From positions 3,260 to 67,259 of the forward strand of contig JAKLKB010000019.1 in NCBI GenBank assembly GCA_023150835.1: a stretch of 64,000 nt of DNA, given 5' to 3'. Positions 15,749-25,084 of this stretch are shown one piece after another. The position numbers and the translations under genes were made by a program. The notes below the pieces were generated by a model, which did no database searches, was not told where the DNA came from, and was given only the letters and a program-made list of their open reading frames with translations. This stretch comes from Myxococcota bacterium. GTDB taxonomy: Bacteria; Myxococcota_C; UBA6777. Positions within the stretch are counted from its first letter, which is position 1, and each line of letters opens with the position of its first letter.

Positions 15749-17344
15749 ATGTGGCATCGGTTTTTGTGGGGTTGGTTGGCGTGTTGGGGGTTGCTGGCAT
15801 GGCCTTTTGTGAGCGTGATCTTTGCGCCGATCGTCGATCTCCCGCAGCAAGTCGCGCAACTACGATTGTGGTGGGGGCTGTCTGATTCTGCCCAACAGTC
15901 CTTGTATGTCAGCCACGCATGGTTCCCAAATCATCTTGCGTATGTGTTTTTGGGCGCGGGATGGGGCATCGGGGGAGCCTTGGGCGCGGGACGCTGGGGG
16001 ATGTGGCTGATCGGCGGCGTTTGGTTGGGGGGGCTGTTTGCTCTGGCTTGGCGTTTGAAACGTCCGATCTGGATGGCGGCGTTGTTGGGGATGTCTTTCT
16101 TTCATTTTGCGATGTATTGGGGGTTTTATAGTTTTTTGTTGGGGCAAGCTGTGTTTTTTGGAGGGCTTGCGTGGTGGCTACGCGAGCCTGAGACCCGAAC
16201 CATGCACGCGGAGATCGTGGGAAGCGGCTGTTTGGGGATCTTGTTGTATGGAGGGCATGTGCTGTGGTGGGGCGTGGCGTTGGCCTTGGTGGGATTGGGT
16301 GGGCTACGTCATGGGTGGCGCTGGCGTTGGCGGCTAATTGGGCTGCTCCCTTCGTGCGTGTTGGTAGGGAGCTGGTGGGCCCAATGGAGCCATCTCGAAC
16401 AAACTCGCCGCATCTTGTGGGGATGGCCTTGGACAGCGCGGTTGTCGCCCTCGTACATGGCGCACTTTTCGATGGGATCGGTGCAAGGATGGCTAGAACC
16501 GCTGTACCTCTGGAGCGTGGTGGCCCTTGTGGTCTTCGGGATCGTGCAGTCGTGGCTACACAAAAACGAACCCCGCAAACCCAACGAGATCAGCAAGCCC
16601 AGCAAACCCAGCGGATCTATCGAAGCGATCGGAGCCAGCGGAGCCAGCGGAGCCAGCGAACCCAGCGGATCTTCGGAGGAGTCTTGGTTCAACGGGCGCT
16701 TGTTGCTGTGTGCTGCGGCCTTGTGGTGTCTGGTTCTTACCTTGCCTTCCACTTACCAACGGACCGCTTTTTTGGGCGAACGGTGGATGCCTTCGGTGTT
16801 TGTTCTGTTTGCCCTCTCTTGGCGTAGTCCACGCCTGACCGCCTCCCTGCGATGGGCTTTGCCAAGCCTTGCGTGGCTTGTGTGCGTTGGCTTTGTCGGA
16901 TGGACCGCATGGATCTGGCAACACGTCGAACGCTCCGAGTATGACGGAATGCACTCCGTCTTGCGCACGATCCCCCCACAACCTACCGTCCTCGGGATCG
17001 ACCTTGGCCGACGCAGCGTATGGCTCAAGATCCATCGACCCTTTCTTCAAGGCTTCGCCTACACCCAAGTCGTCCACGGCGGGCGACTCAATGACTCCTT
17101 CGCTGGAATCCCCTCCAGCCTTGTGTTGTTTCGCCCCTCCGTCAAAAAGCCTTGGACCGAAGGACTCGGCTGGTATCCCCAACGCCTCCAATCCCACGAC
17201 CTCGATCACTTCTCCCACATCGTTGTTTTTGGCTCACAAACCCAACAACACCAATTCGCCCTGCGCTGGCAACTCCTCCCCCTCACTCACCAAGGGCGTT
17301 GGCGCTTGTACCTCCCGCCTCGTTCTCACCTTCGTTCCCCCTAA
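15749..17344 (+). CDS. polytopic membrane protein, GT-C-like topology, function unknown
   Basis: 531 residues from an ATG with AGCAAGAG upstream. About ten hydrophobic segments. The first is followed by FAPIVDLPQQVAQLRLW, an early extracytoplasmic loop with an Asp as seen in GT-C glycosyltransferases, and the C-terminal ~170 residues are soluble. A Ser/Gly/Pro-rich linker (about residues 275-310, with repeated GAS and SKPS) sits between membrane segments. I do not recognise the family with certainty; a lipid-linked sugar transferase is one possibility. The closeness to the methyltransferase gene (22 bases) suggests a shared envelope role. Confidence 0.6.
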   Translation: MWHRFLWGWLACWGLLAWPFVSVIFAPIVDLPQQVAQLRLWWGLSDSAQQSLYVSHAWFPNHLAYVFLGAGWGIGGALGAGRWGMWLIGGVWLGGLFALAWRLKRPIWMAALLGMSFFHFAMYWGFYSFLLGQAVFFGGLAWWLREPETRTMHAEIVGSGCLGILLYGGHVLWWGVALALVGLGGLRHGWRWRWRLIGLLPSCVLVGSWWAQWSHLEQTRRILWGWPWTARLSPSYMAHFSMGSVQGWLEPLYLWSVVALVVFGIVQSWLHKNEPRKPNEISKPSKPSGSIEAIGASGASGASEPSGSSEESWFNGRLLLCAAALWCLVLTLPSTYQRTAFLGERWMPSVFVLFALSWRSPRLTASLRWALPSLAWLVCVGFVGWTAWIWQHVERSEYDGMHSVLRTIPPQPTVLGIDLGRRSVWLKIHRPFLQGFAYTQVVHGGRLNDSFAGIPSSLVLFRPSVKKPWTEGLGWYPQRLQSHDLDHFSHIVVFGSQTQQHQFALRWQLLPLTHQGRWRLYLPPRSHLRSP

Positions 17345-17401
17345 ACCAACCACCACCACGACTCACGCAGTGGTTTTGGTCTTGACAGCCCGAGTGCCTG
17401 T
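17345..17401. other. short spacer before the hairpin array
   Basis: This gap between convergent genes continues to 17878 (534 bases). It holds the hairpin array (17402-17711), a MITE-like element (17721-17834) and about 44 bases of unremarkable sequence before the rsmB-like stop. No gene is supported in it. Confidence 0.6.
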
Positions 17402-17711
17402 TCGAAACCAGAATAAGCTCTTTGGTTTTCCAGACAGCTCATCCGAAACCAGAATAAGCTGTTTGATTTTCCAGACAGCTCATCCGAAACCAGAATAAGC
17501 TGTTTGACTTTCCAGACAGCTCGTCCGAAACCAGAATAAGCTGTTTGACTTTCCAGACAGCTCATCCGAAACCAGAATAAGCTGTTTGACTTTCCAGACA
17601 GCTCATCCGAAACCAGAATAAGCTGTTTGACTTTCCAGACAGCTCATCCGAAACCAGAATAAGCTGTTTGACTTTCCAGATAGCTCATCCGAAACCAGAA
17701 TAAGCTGTTTG
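17402..17711. repeat. tandem array of a 41-bp hairpin-forming repeat (7.5 copies)
   Basis: Copies begin at 17402, 17443, 17484, 17525, 17566, 17607, 17648 and (partial) 17689. The unit runs CCGAAACCAGAATAAGCTGT and then TTGACTTTCCAGACAGCTCAT. Inner copies are identical or differ by single bases (for example GATTTT or GATAG variants). AGCTGTTTG pairs with CCAGACAGCT in each unit, giving a row of short hairpins. There are no variable spacers and no cas genes, so it is not a CRISPR. It lies between convergent genes and could act as a multi-hairpin terminator or RNA-end buffer. Confidence 0.95.
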
Positions 17712-17720
17712 GACTGCGCA

Positions 17721-17834
17721 ATACGGTATCCGAGAGATCTGTGATCGAAGAAGAGCGCCCAGACGCCCTGTGCTTGGGCAGCCACAGGGGGCTGCCCCTA
17801 CTTTTTTACGATCACACAATGGGCGGATTTCGTG
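17721..17834 (+). mobile_element. MITE-like palindromic element, copy A
   Basis: Begins ATACGGTATCCG and ends CGGATTTCGTGG, the family's imperfect terminal inverted repeat. Inside are AGACGCCCTGTGCTTGGGCA and GGGGGCTGCCCCTAC, nested inverted repeats that would fold into a long hairpin. No coding capacity. It abuts the last unit of the hairpin array. Confidence 0.85.
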
Positions 17835-17878
17835 GAACTCCTAACCAGAATGAGATCTTTGCCCAAAAAGCAAAGATC

Positions 17879-18775
17879 TCAAGATTTTTGGAGAGCGGCG
17901 AGGAAGATGGGTCCGTGTGGAGAGCGATCGGGGAGGATGTGGTAGCCGTGTTGGGTGGTTTCGGCGTAGGGTGGGAGATCGAGAGGGAGGAAGACGAAGG
18001 CGGAGGGTTTTTTGTGGAGCAAGCGGGCGAGGACGAGATCGTTTTCAAGGGGAGAGATGGAGCAAGTGCTGTAGAGGAGGCGTCCTTGGGGTTGGAGGAC
18101 TTGGAGGGCGGAGGCGAGCATGGTGTATTGGCGTTGTGCGAGTTGTTTGGAGCGAGCGGGGGTCCAATCAAGAAGGAGAGAGGGTTGATGGAGGAGGTGG
18201 CGTTCGGAAGAGCAAGGGGCATCGAGAAGGATGTGGGTATAGGCGTTGGTTTGGTGGAGGCACCAGCGTTCGGCGTCGTGTCCCGTGATAGAGAACTGGC
18301 TGTGGAGGCTGGTTGGGAAGTAAGAATGGAGGACTTGGCGAAGGCGTTGTCGGCGTTGTGCGGAGCGGTCGTTGGCGGTGAGGTGGCCGTGAGGTCCGAG
18401 CATGGAGGCGAGGATGGCGGACTTTCCGCCGGGCGCAGCGCAGAGGTCGAGGATCTTGGCGTGGGGGGGAGGGTTTAAGGCCAAGGCCACCCAGACAGAG
18501 GCCGCATCGAGCAGATAAGCGCAGGGGATCCCTTGTGGATCGAGGGCGGGTGGAGGGAAGGTTGCGGCGGAATAGCAGCCGTTGGGGGCGTCGTGCGTGG
18601 TGGCGTCGGGTGGGAGCCAAGCAAGCGGGTCAAGAGAGGTGTGTGGATTCCACCAAGCGACGTGGTGCGAAGGAGCACACAAGGCTTCGCGCAAGAGCGG
18701 CCAGCGTTCGCCCCATTGTTGTTGATACCACGCATCAAACGCGGAAGGGCCTTTGGTGGTGTGTTGTTTTGGCAT
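17879..18775 (-). CDS. RsmB/NSUN-family RNA m5C methyltransferase
   Basis: 298 residues from the ATG at 18775. Motif I ILDLCAAPGGKS at about residue 118, motif IV DAPCSSERH with one catalytic cysteine, and motif VI LLYSTCSISPLEND with the second cysteine of the 5-methylcytosine RNA methyltransferases. The N-terminal ~110 residues lack the NusB-like domain of RsmB, so the protein is closer in architecture to RsmF-type or mitochondrial NSUN3/4 enzymes. The target (rRNA or tRNA) is not clear. It starts eight bases after the kynA stop and is almost surely cotranscribed with it, although the two functions are unrelated. Confidence 0.85.
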   Translation of the reverse strand: MPKQHTTKGPSAFDAWYQQQWGERWPLLREALCAPSHHVAWWNPHTSLDPLAWLPPDATTHDAPNGCYSAATFPPPALDPQGIPCAYLLDAASVWVALALNPPPHAKILDLCAAPGGKSAILASMLGPHGHLTANDRSAQRRQRLRQVLHSYFPTSLHSQFSITGHDAERWCLHQTNAYTHILLDAPCSSERHLLHQPSLLLDWTPARSKQLAQRQYTMLASALQVLQPQGRLLYSTCSISPLENDLVLARLLHKKPSAFVFLPLDLPPYAETTQHGYHILPDRSPHGPIFLAALQKS

Positions 18776-18783
18776 GGTGGAGA

Positions 18784-19689
18784 TCAGGGGGTGCTGGGGT
18801 GGAGACTGAGATGGGTTCGGACTTCCCAAAGGAGAGGGAAGCATTGCTTGTGGGTGGTGCGTTCGAGGTAGTCGACGCCGCTGGAGCCGCCCGTTCCGGG
18901 TTTGAGTCCGATAATGCGGGAGACGACACGGACGTGATGTTCGCGCCAGAGGGCGATTTGGGTATCGAGGTCGATCATGGATTCGGTGAGGAGATAGAGC
19001 GGCATTTGATCGAGGGGGTTGCGGTAGATTTGCAAGAGAACGCGGAGGACACGTTCTTTGTTGTCGGGATGTTCGGCGAGGTGCTTGAGGTCGGTGTGTG
19101 GGGGGATATCCATTCCAAGGTCTCGGAGCATGGTGTAATAGATCTCGCGCAGATCGGGTTCTTGGAGACGCTGTTCGAGACGGGACTTGAGATCGGGGCG
19201 GTCGTCAAAGAAGCGGAGATAGGCGGGGTTTTTGAGTCCCGCAAAGAATTCAAGTTCGCGGAACTGGATGGATTGAAAGCCGCTTGCGGGTTTGAGATGA
19301 TCGCGGAAGCGCAAGAAGTCGACAGGGCGCATGGTTTCGAGGATATGGATCTGCTGGACAAGGACGCGCATGATCTGAACGCAGCGATCGAGGAAATGAC
19401 GGGCTTGAAGGATATGCAGTTGGCGCATTTTTTCGGCGCAATTGGTGAGTTCTTGGAGGATTAGCTTGAACCAAAGCTCGTAGGTTTGGTGGATGATGAT
19501 GAACAACATCTCGTCATGTTCGGGCGGATCGGATTGGGGAAATTGAAGTTGCAAAAGTTCTGGGACTTTTAGGTAGTCGTTGTAGGTCATCTCTGCGCGA
19601 GTGTAGCTGCGTAGCTGTTGGAGTTCGCTTTCTTCGGTGCGCGTGGTAGGATGGGTGGGCGGTGTCAGCGAATCGTGCGATCCAGTCAT
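18784..19689 (-). CDS. kynA: tryptophan 2,3-dioxygenase
   Basis: 301 residues, ATG with GGGAG upstream. Family signatures are clear: TYNDYLKVPELL, FIIIHQTYELWFK with the distal His67, SGFQSIQFRELE, the proximal heme ligand region WREHHVRVV, and GTGGSSGVDYLERTT near the C terminus. The enzyme is a cytosolic heme tetramer that opens the indole ring of tryptophan to N-formylkynurenine, the first step of the kynurenine pathway. No other kynurenine-pathway gene is in the window; the next gene in the operon is an RNA methyltransferase. Confidence 0.97.
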   Translation of the reverse strand: MTGSHDSLTPPTHPTTRTEESELQQLRSYTRAEMTYNDYLKVPELLQLQFPQSDPPEHDEMLFIIIHQTYELWFKLILQELTNCAEKMRQLHILQARHFLDRCVQIMRVLVQQIHILETMRPVDFLRFRDHLKPASGFQSIQFRELEFFAGLKNPAYLRFFDDRPDLKSRLEQRLQEPDLREIYYTMLRDLGMDIPPHTDLKHLAEHPDNKERVLRVLLQIYRNPLDQMPLYLLTESMIDLDTQIALWREHHVRVVSRIIGLKPGTGGSSGVDYLERTTHKQCFPLLWEVRTHLSLHPSTP

Positions 19690-19814
19690 GTTCGTTCGGC
19701 TCCCTTGGACGTGGGTGGGTTTCGAGGCCGCCCATACCTAGCATGGATTGGATTTGAGTGGCAACGTGGATGGTTGGGAGATTGGAGCGCACGGAGCGCG
19801 CAAGGAGTGGATGG

Positions 19815-22439
19815 ATGTGTCGACGTGGTTTGGGTGGTTGGGTGGTTTTGTTGTGCTTGGGTTGTCTGGGCTGGTTAGGGGGGGTGGCTTGTGAGCCGCC
19901 CGCGTGTCCGCAGCCTTGCGTGTCAGGCCAGACCTGTGTCGCAGGGAAGTGTGTGGGAGGCGAGACGGCGGTCGAAGAAACAGGCGATGGCTCGACCAAG
20001 GAAGACACGCCGAAGGAAGATACGGAAGGGATCCCCGAAACCAACGCGGATGGTGTGCCGCCGACGCTGTATCGCTGGAAAAAGGCAGAAAGCGGCGTGA
20101 CGGTGGATCTGTGGGGGGCGTCGATGGTGGACAAAGATCACGCATGGGTGGTGGGTGATCAAGGGACGATCTTGCATACGAAAAACGGCGGAGCGACGTG
20201 GGAGCGCCAAGGCTCGGGCGTTCAATCAGGGCTGCGCAGCGTGGCGTTTCTCAACACGAAACAGGGTTGGATCGTGGGGATGGCGGGGGTGATCTTGGCG
20301 ACACAAGACGGCGGAGTGACGTGGAAAGCGATGGCATCGCCGGTCAAAGACAACTTGTATCGGCTCTTTTTTCCCAAAGGGGATCAAGATTACGGTTTTG
20401 CGGTGGGAGCGAAGTTTGCGATCTTGCAGACGACGGATGGTGGGAAGAGTTGGCAGTCAGCGGCCAAGACGCTGGATACAGATATGAACGGGGTGTTCTT
20501 TTTTGATCGGCAGATCGGGATCTTTGGTGGGGACAATGGTTTGATCTTGACGACGATCGACGGTGCAAAGAACTTCACGACGGCGTCGACGAGTACCAAC
20601 GAGTATATCAACAGCATCTTTTTTCCGAGTACAGCGAAAGGTTGGGCGGTGGGGACAGGAGGGTTGTTTTTGGAAGGAGCGGAGCGTGGTTCGGGTTGGA
20701 GCAAGCGCGATCTGAAGACGACCAAAGAACTGTTTGACCTGTGCTTTTTGAGTCCGACACGAGGATGGATGGTGGGTGCGGATGGTTTGTTGTGGGGGAC
20801 ACGCGACGGGGCGCAAACATGGCTGCCCGAGACGACCGAGTCTGTACCGACCTTGCACTCGATTAGTGCGATCTCCGAGCAAGCAGGGGTGATCGTTGGG
20901 AAGCGTGGAACGATTATCGCGTTTTTGCCTGTTCAAGCGGAATGTACGCCGGGGGGGGAGCGCGATTGTTATTCAGGCCCCGAAGGGACGAAAGGTGTGG
21001 GGATCTGTAAGAGTGGCAAACAAACGTGCGAGAGCAACGGACAGTGGTCGGCTTGTAAAGGTGAGGTGACTCCCGCAGGAAAAGAAGTTTGTTTTAACAA
21101 CGTAGACGACAACTGCAACGGAAAGCCCGATGAACAGGACGGATGCCCCGTTTGTCAGGACAACAGCAAACAGGTTTGCTATACCGATGAAAACAACAAG
21201 CCCGGCCCAGAGAACACGCAAAACATCGGTCTTTGCTTGACGGGAGAACAAGTTTGCATCAACGGAAAATGGGGAGAGTGCGTGGGAGCGGTATTTCCAG
21301 CGCAAGAAGAGTGCAACGGAGAAGATGACGATTGCGACGGGCAAGTGGATGAAGCCAGCGATCTGACGTCACCGCCTGCTTGCGAAAAGAGTTTGGGCGT
21401 GTGCGCTGGGGCCAAACGGATCTGTGAAAAAGGCCAATGGAAAGCGTGCGAAGCGGCGCAGTATGGGGCGGAGTATCAAGAGAAAGAAGACAAGTGCGAC
21501 GGCAAAGACAACGATTGTGACGGGATTATTGATGCGGGTTGCCCGTGTACAACGGAAGGCGAAAAGCGAGCGTGTTATGGAGGGGACACAGCCACCAAAG
21601 GGGTTGGAGAGTGCAAAGACGGCGCGCAAACGTGTACGGGTGGGAAATGGAGTAGCTGTGCAGGCCAAGTGTTGCCGAAGATGGAGCAGTGCGAGACGCA
21701 AAAAGACGAAAACTGCAACGGTCAAGTCGACGAGCGCAGCCAAGCAGCGTTGGTGTGCGGAAGCCAGCGTTATGTGCAAGTGGCGGCATCGGCAGATTTT
21801 GCGATGGAAAAGGCGTTGACGATCGAGGGCTGGTTTTTGTTTTCTTCGCTCGGGCGGCGCGATCCAACGCAGACGTTGATCTCGCGTTCGGAACAAGGGG
21901 GATATTCGCTGTCGATCGCTTCGATGACGCGGCAGATCACATTTCGGATCTATCCGAAGGGAGGGACGGATTATATCACGCTGCCAGTGTCGTATTCGGG
22001 GCGGATCAGCTTGAACCGCTGGCACCATCTCGCCGCAACCTACGAGGGAACGGTGATGCGGCTGTGGATCGATGGCAAGAAAGCAGGGGAGAAAGCGGTG
22101 ACGACGGATATCGGTTATGGGCCATCGGTGCCGTTGTTGATCTGCGCGGAATCAGGGCCGAACGGTCCAGAGATGCGTGCGCCATCGTATCTGGTCGGCC
22201 AAGTTGCGCAGGTGCGGATCTCGAACCAAGCCGCGTACAGCGCGAACTTTACGCCGCCTTGCAATATGACCAAAGAGGCTTCGACGGTGGCGCTGTGGTT
22301 GTTTGATGAGGGGACAGGCGACGTGTGCAAGGATGAAGTGGGAAAGAACAATGCGACACGACGGGCCGCGTATTGGCGAGAGGCGGTGCGTTGTTCGGGG
22401 TTTGTGGCGGGTGGGTGTTTTCCGTCGGTGGCTCCGTAG
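19815..22439 (+). CDS. modular lipoprotein: YCF48-type propeller, MopE repeats, LamG domain
   Basis: 874 residues from the ATG at 19815, seven bases after AAGGAG; a longer opening to 19758 lacks a signal. The signal peptide ends in GVAC (Cys26). Residues about 75-375 hold seven YCF48/BNR-like repeats (for example HAWVVGDQGTILHTKNGGATW). Residues about 375-650 hold putative metal-binding MopE-type units (NGEDDDCDGQVDE, DGKDNDCDGIID, KDENCNGQVDE). Residues about 665-860 form a LamG/concanavalin-like domain (LTIEGWFLFSS, RWHHLAATYEG). All point to a surface or outer-membrane protein; ligand and function are unknown. It is divergent from kynA. Confidence 0.85.
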   Translation: MCRRGLGGWVVLLCLGCLGWLGGVACEPPACPQPCVSGQTCVAGKCVGGETAVEETGDGSTKEDTPKEDTEGIPETNADGVPPTLYRWKKAESGVTVDLWGASMVDKDHAWVVGDQGTILHTKNGGATWERQGSGVQSGLRSVAFLNTKQGWIVGMAGVILATQDGGVTWKAMASPVKDNLYRLFFPKGDQDYGFAVGAKFAILQTTDGGKSWQSAAKTLDTDMNGVFFFDRQIGIFGGDNGLILTTIDGAKNFTTASTSTNEYINSIFFPSTAKGWAVGTGGLFLEGAERGSGWSKRDLKTTKELFDLCFLSPTRGWMVGADGLLWGTRDGAQTWLPETTESVPTLHSISAISEQAGVIVGKRGTIIAFLPVQAECTPGGERDCYSGPEGTKGVGICKSGKQTCESNGQWSACKGEVTPAGKEVCFNNVDDNCNGKPDEQDGCPVCQDNSKQVCYTDENNKPGPENTQNIGLCLTGEQVCINGKWGECVGAVFPAQEECNGEDDDCDGQVDEASDLTSPPACEKSLGVCAGAKRICEKGQWKACEAAQYGAEYQEKEDKCDGKDNDCDGIIDAGCPCTTEGEKRACYGGDTATKGVGECKDGAQTCTGGKWSSCAGQVLPKMEQCETQKDENCNGQVDERSQAALVCGSQRYVQVAASADFAMEKALTIEGWFLFSSLGRRDPTQTLISRSEQGGYSLSIASMTRQITFRIYPKGGTDYITLPVSYSGRISLNRWHHLAATYEGTVMRLWIDGKKAGEKAVTTDIGYGPSVPLLICAESGPNGPEMRAPSYLVGQVAQVRISNQAAYSANFTPPCNMTKEASTVALWLFDEGTGDVCKDEVGKNNATRRAAYWREAVRCSGFVAGGCFPSVAP

Positions 22440-22664
22440 GGGTGTCGTGGGTGGGAGAAGATTTTGTGAGATCGTACTTGCGAAACGCATTTGGATGTGG
22501 TAGATAACCCGCCCAATGTTGAGGAGGCTCTCAACAAAAACACACACGTTCTTGCTGACTTGGAGGGGTGTTTGAGTGGCGATGCTCAGATTTCCAAGAA
22601 GCATGAGAGGACGTGGAGGCATAACCCGAAGATCCGAAGAGATCGATTGAAGGAGAAAGATCGC
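22440..22664 (+). promoter_or_regulatory. rpsB upstream region with short hairpin
   Basis: 225 bases ahead of the ribosomal protein operon. A weak -35/-10 pair is possible (TTGCGA at 22478, 17-base gap, TAGATA at 22501). A small inverted repeat GTTGAG-gaggct-CTCAAC at 22518-22535 lies in the presumed leader. Autoregulatory leaders are known for rpsB in other bacteria, but I cannot match this one to a known motif. Confidence 0.3.
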
Positions 22665-23474
22665 ATGGCGATTACGATTCGCGAATTGTTGGAAGCAGGC
22701 GTCCACTTTGGTCACAAGACAAGTCGTTGGAACCCAAAGATGCGTCCGTATATTTTTGGTGCGCGCAACGGCGTTCACATCGTGGACTTGCAGAAATCGG
22801 TTCGCATGTTCCGCCAAGCTTACGCGGTGGTGCGAGACGTTGTGGCGAATGGTCATGACGTGTTGTTTGTGGGGACGAAGAAGCAAGCACAAGACGTGGT
22901 GCGCGAAGAGGCCGAGCGTTCGGGCCAATACTTTGTGCAAAACCGTTGGTTGGGTGGTACGTTGACCAACTTTGTGACGTTGAAGACGCGAGTGGAACAT
23001 TTGAATAAGCTGGAGCAGATGTTCGAAGACGGGTCGGTGGTGAACTTGCCGAAGAAAGAGCAGCTGCTGCGCGACAAAGAGTCGGTGAAATTGAAGCGGA
23101 ACTTGGGTGGGATTCAGCAGATGAAGAAACTGCCGGGCGCGATCTTTTTGGTGGATCCCGGCAAAGATCGGCTTGCGGTGACGGAAGCGAACAAACTGGG
23201 GATTCCCGTGATCGCGATCGTGGATACCAACGCGGATCCGACGATGATCGATTATCCGATCCCGGGCAACGATGATGCGATCCGTTCGATCCGATTGATC
23301 ACGTCGACGATCGCCGAAGCGTGCATCGAAGGCCGTTCGTTGCGCAAAGAGCGTCCAGCCCAACCCGAGAAAGAAAAGAAAGCACGTCCCGCCCGTGCAG
23401 AACAAACCGAAGATGGACCGTCCGTGGACGTGCGTCCGATGCACCGCTACGGCGAAGAATATGAAGATGCCTAA
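22665..23474 (+). CDS. rpsB: 30S ribosomal protein S2
   Basis: 269 residues, ATG with AAGGAG upstream. [33 protein letters not shown] and [14 protein letters not shown] are hallmark S2 sequences. The C terminus after residue 225 is extended by a charged Arg/Lys/Glu/Pro-rich tail, a lineage-variable region of S2. First gene of the rpsB-tsf pair; tsf follows after 15 bases. Confidence 0.98.
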   Translation: MAITIRELLEAGVHFGHKTSRWNPKMRPYIFGARNGVHIVDLQKSVRMFRQAYAVVRDVVANGHDVLFVGTKKQAQDVVREEAERSGQYFVQNRWLGGTLTNFVTLKTRVEHLNKLEQMFEDGSVVNLPKKEQLLRDKESVKLKRNLGGIQQMKKLPGAIFLVDPGKDRLAVTEANKLGIPVIAIVDTNADPTMIDYPIPGNDDAIRSIRLITSTIAEACIEGRSLRKERPAQPEKEKKARPARAEQTEDGPSVDVRPMHRYGEEYEDA

Positions 23475-23489
23475 GAAAGGATAACGCAG

Positions 23490-24149
23490 ATGGCCGCTGT
23501 AACAGCAGGAATGGTGAAGGAACTGCGCGAGCGAACAGGCGCAGGGATGATGGATTGCAAGAAAGCCCTTGATGAGACGGCTGGTGATGTGGAAAAGGCC
23601 GTCGATTATCTTCGCAAAAAGGGCCTTGCTTCGGCACAAAAGAAGGCAGGGCGTATTGCGAGCGAAGGTGCGGTGGGTTCGTATGTGCATATGGGCGGAA
23701 AGATCGGCGTGTTGGTCGAAGTGAACTCGGAGACCGACTTTGTGGCGCGTTCGGAAGCATTTCAAGAGTTGGTGAAAGATCTGGCGATGCACATCGCGGC
23801 CTCTGCACCCGAGTATGTGCGCCCCGAAGATGTGCCGGCAGACGTGGTGGCACGTGAGCGCGATGTGTTGATGGGGCAACCCGACTTGCAAAGCAAGCCA
23901 CAAAACATCCGCGAAAAGATGGTCGAAGGTCGGATGGAGAAGTTTTATAGCCAGATCTGCTTGATGAACCAGATCTTTGTCAAAGACGACAAGAAAAAAG
24001 TCAGCGACGTGGTGACGGAAGCGGTGGCCAAGCTTGGGGAAAACATCCAAGTGCGGCGTTTTGCGCGGTTTGTGTTGGGTGAAGGGCTTGAGAAACGCGA
24101 AGACAACTTTGCGGAAGAAGTGGCGCGTCAAGCCGCATCACAACAGTAA
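23490..24149 (+). CDS. tsf: translation elongation factor Ts
   Basis: 219 residues, ATG with AAAGGA upstream. Contains the N-terminal UBA-like domain and the signature RTGAGMMDCKKAL, and SETDFVAR near residue 80. It exchanges GDP for GTP on EF-Tu. Shorter than the E. coli protein (283 residues) because the second core subdomain is reduced, as in other short-form EF-Ts proteins. A terminator follows at 24240. Confidence 0.97.
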   Translation: MAAVTAGMVKELRERTGAGMMDCKKALDETAGDVEKAVDYLRKKGLASAQKKAGRIASEGAVGSYVHMGGKIGVLVEVNSETDFVARSEAFQELVKDLAMHIAASAPEYVRPEDVPADVVARERDVLMGQPDLQSKPQNIREKMVEGRMEKFYSQICLMNQIFVKDDKKKVSDVVTEAVAKLGENIQVRRFARFVLGEGLEKREDNFAEEVARQAASQQ

Positions 24150-24239
24150 TCGAGCATCGAGTTTTTCATGGACGTATGCTGCGCCGAACCCACCCGCTAC
24201 GAAGTGGGCAGGTTGTCGACGAAAGCATCGAAGAGATGG

Positions 24240-24280
24240 AAAAGGGCAGAGTTTGCAGAGGCAGACCTGCCCTTTTTTTG
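24240..24280 (+). terminator. rho-independent terminator after tsf
   Basis: AAAAGGGCAG (24240-24249) pairs with CTGCCCTTTT (24267-24276) and is followed by a T run. It lies about 90 bases past tsf and about 65 before the pyrH start, so it separates or attenuates transcription between rpsB-tsf and pyrH-frr. Confidence 0.85.
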
Positions 24281-24343
24281 TGTGTGGTGCGAACCTGCGG
24301 TGATTGTGGGTTTGAGGAAGGCACAGAGGAAAAGGAGCGGCTC

Positions 24344-25084
24344 GTGAGCGCGTTGCGGTATCCGGTGGTCCTGTTGAAGTTGAGCGGAGAAGCCTTGAAG
24401 GGCCAAGAAGAGGGGGCCTTTTCGTCGGGAGTGATGGAGTTTTTGGCCGAACAGATCCGTGAAGTACATGAGATGGGAGTGCGGTTGGGGATCGTGGTGG
24501 GGGGAGGGAACTTTTTTCGAGGAGGGAAGGGTCAGAGAGCGTGGTTGGTGCGTGAGGTGGCGGACTCGATCGGGATGATGGCAACGATGATGAATGGTCT
24601 TGCATTGCAAGCGTTGTTGCGCCATCATCGTGTGCCTTGTGCGCTGTTTTCGGCGTTGTCGATGCCGGGGGTGATCCCGGGGTTTGATGGGTTGGCGATG
24701 CGAGACGCGCTCGACGAAGGGAAGGTGATCGTGTTTGCGGGAGGAACAGGGCATCCGTATGTATCGACGGATACAGCGGCGGCGTTTCGAGCGCAACAGA
24801 TCGGAGCTTCGTTGTTGCTGAAAGCGACGCAAGTGGATGGTGTGTACAGCGCAGATCCGAAGGTGGATCCAAGCGCGAAACGGATGGCGCGGATCTCGTA
24901 TTTGGATGTGTTGTCGCGTGATCTTCGCGTGATGGACGCGACAAGCATCTCTTTTTGTCGGGAGTATCACTTGCCCGTCCTTGTGTGTGATGTATCACAG
25001 CGCGGCGTATTGGCGCGTGCAGTGCGCGGCGAGGACGTGGGAACATTGATTGAAGGCTCTGTTGGATTGGAGAACGAACGATGA
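24344..25084 (+). CDS. pyrH: UMP kinase
   Basis: 246 residues from a GTG at 24344 with AAAGGAG upstream; the frame is open earlier, across the terminator, but shows no homology there. LLKLSGEAL, VVGGGNFFRG, GGTGHPYVSTDTAAAFRA and KATQVDGVYSADP are bacterial UMP kinase motifs. It phosphorylates UMP to UDP in the cytosol. The stop overlaps the frr start as ATGA. Confidence 0.97.
   Translation: MSALRYPVVLLKLSGEALKGQEEGAFSSGVMEFLAEQIREVHEMGVRLGIVVGGGNFFRGGKGQRAWLVREVADSIGMMATMMNGLALQALLRHHRVPCALFSALSMPGVIPGFDGLAMRDALDEGKVIVFAGGTGHPYVSTDTAAAFRAQQIGASLLLKATQVDGVYSADPKVDPSAKRMARISYLDVLSRDLRVMDATSISFCREYHLPVLVCDVSQRGVLARAVRGEDVGTLIEGSVGLENER

Noticed and set aside
17402-17711. CRISPR array
   Set aside because: The full 41-bp period is conserved with no variable spacers, and there are no cas genes in the window.
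17741-18478. Plus-strand gene of 245 codons opposite the RNA methyltransferase
   Set aside because: It starts in MITE copy A and is antisense to a gene with all catalytic motifs; Glu/Gly-rich shadow.
22152-24131. 659-codon antisense frame opposite rpsB and tsf
   Set aside because: It covers two certain ribosomal genes on the other strand and encodes a His/Arg-rich peptide without recognisable domains.
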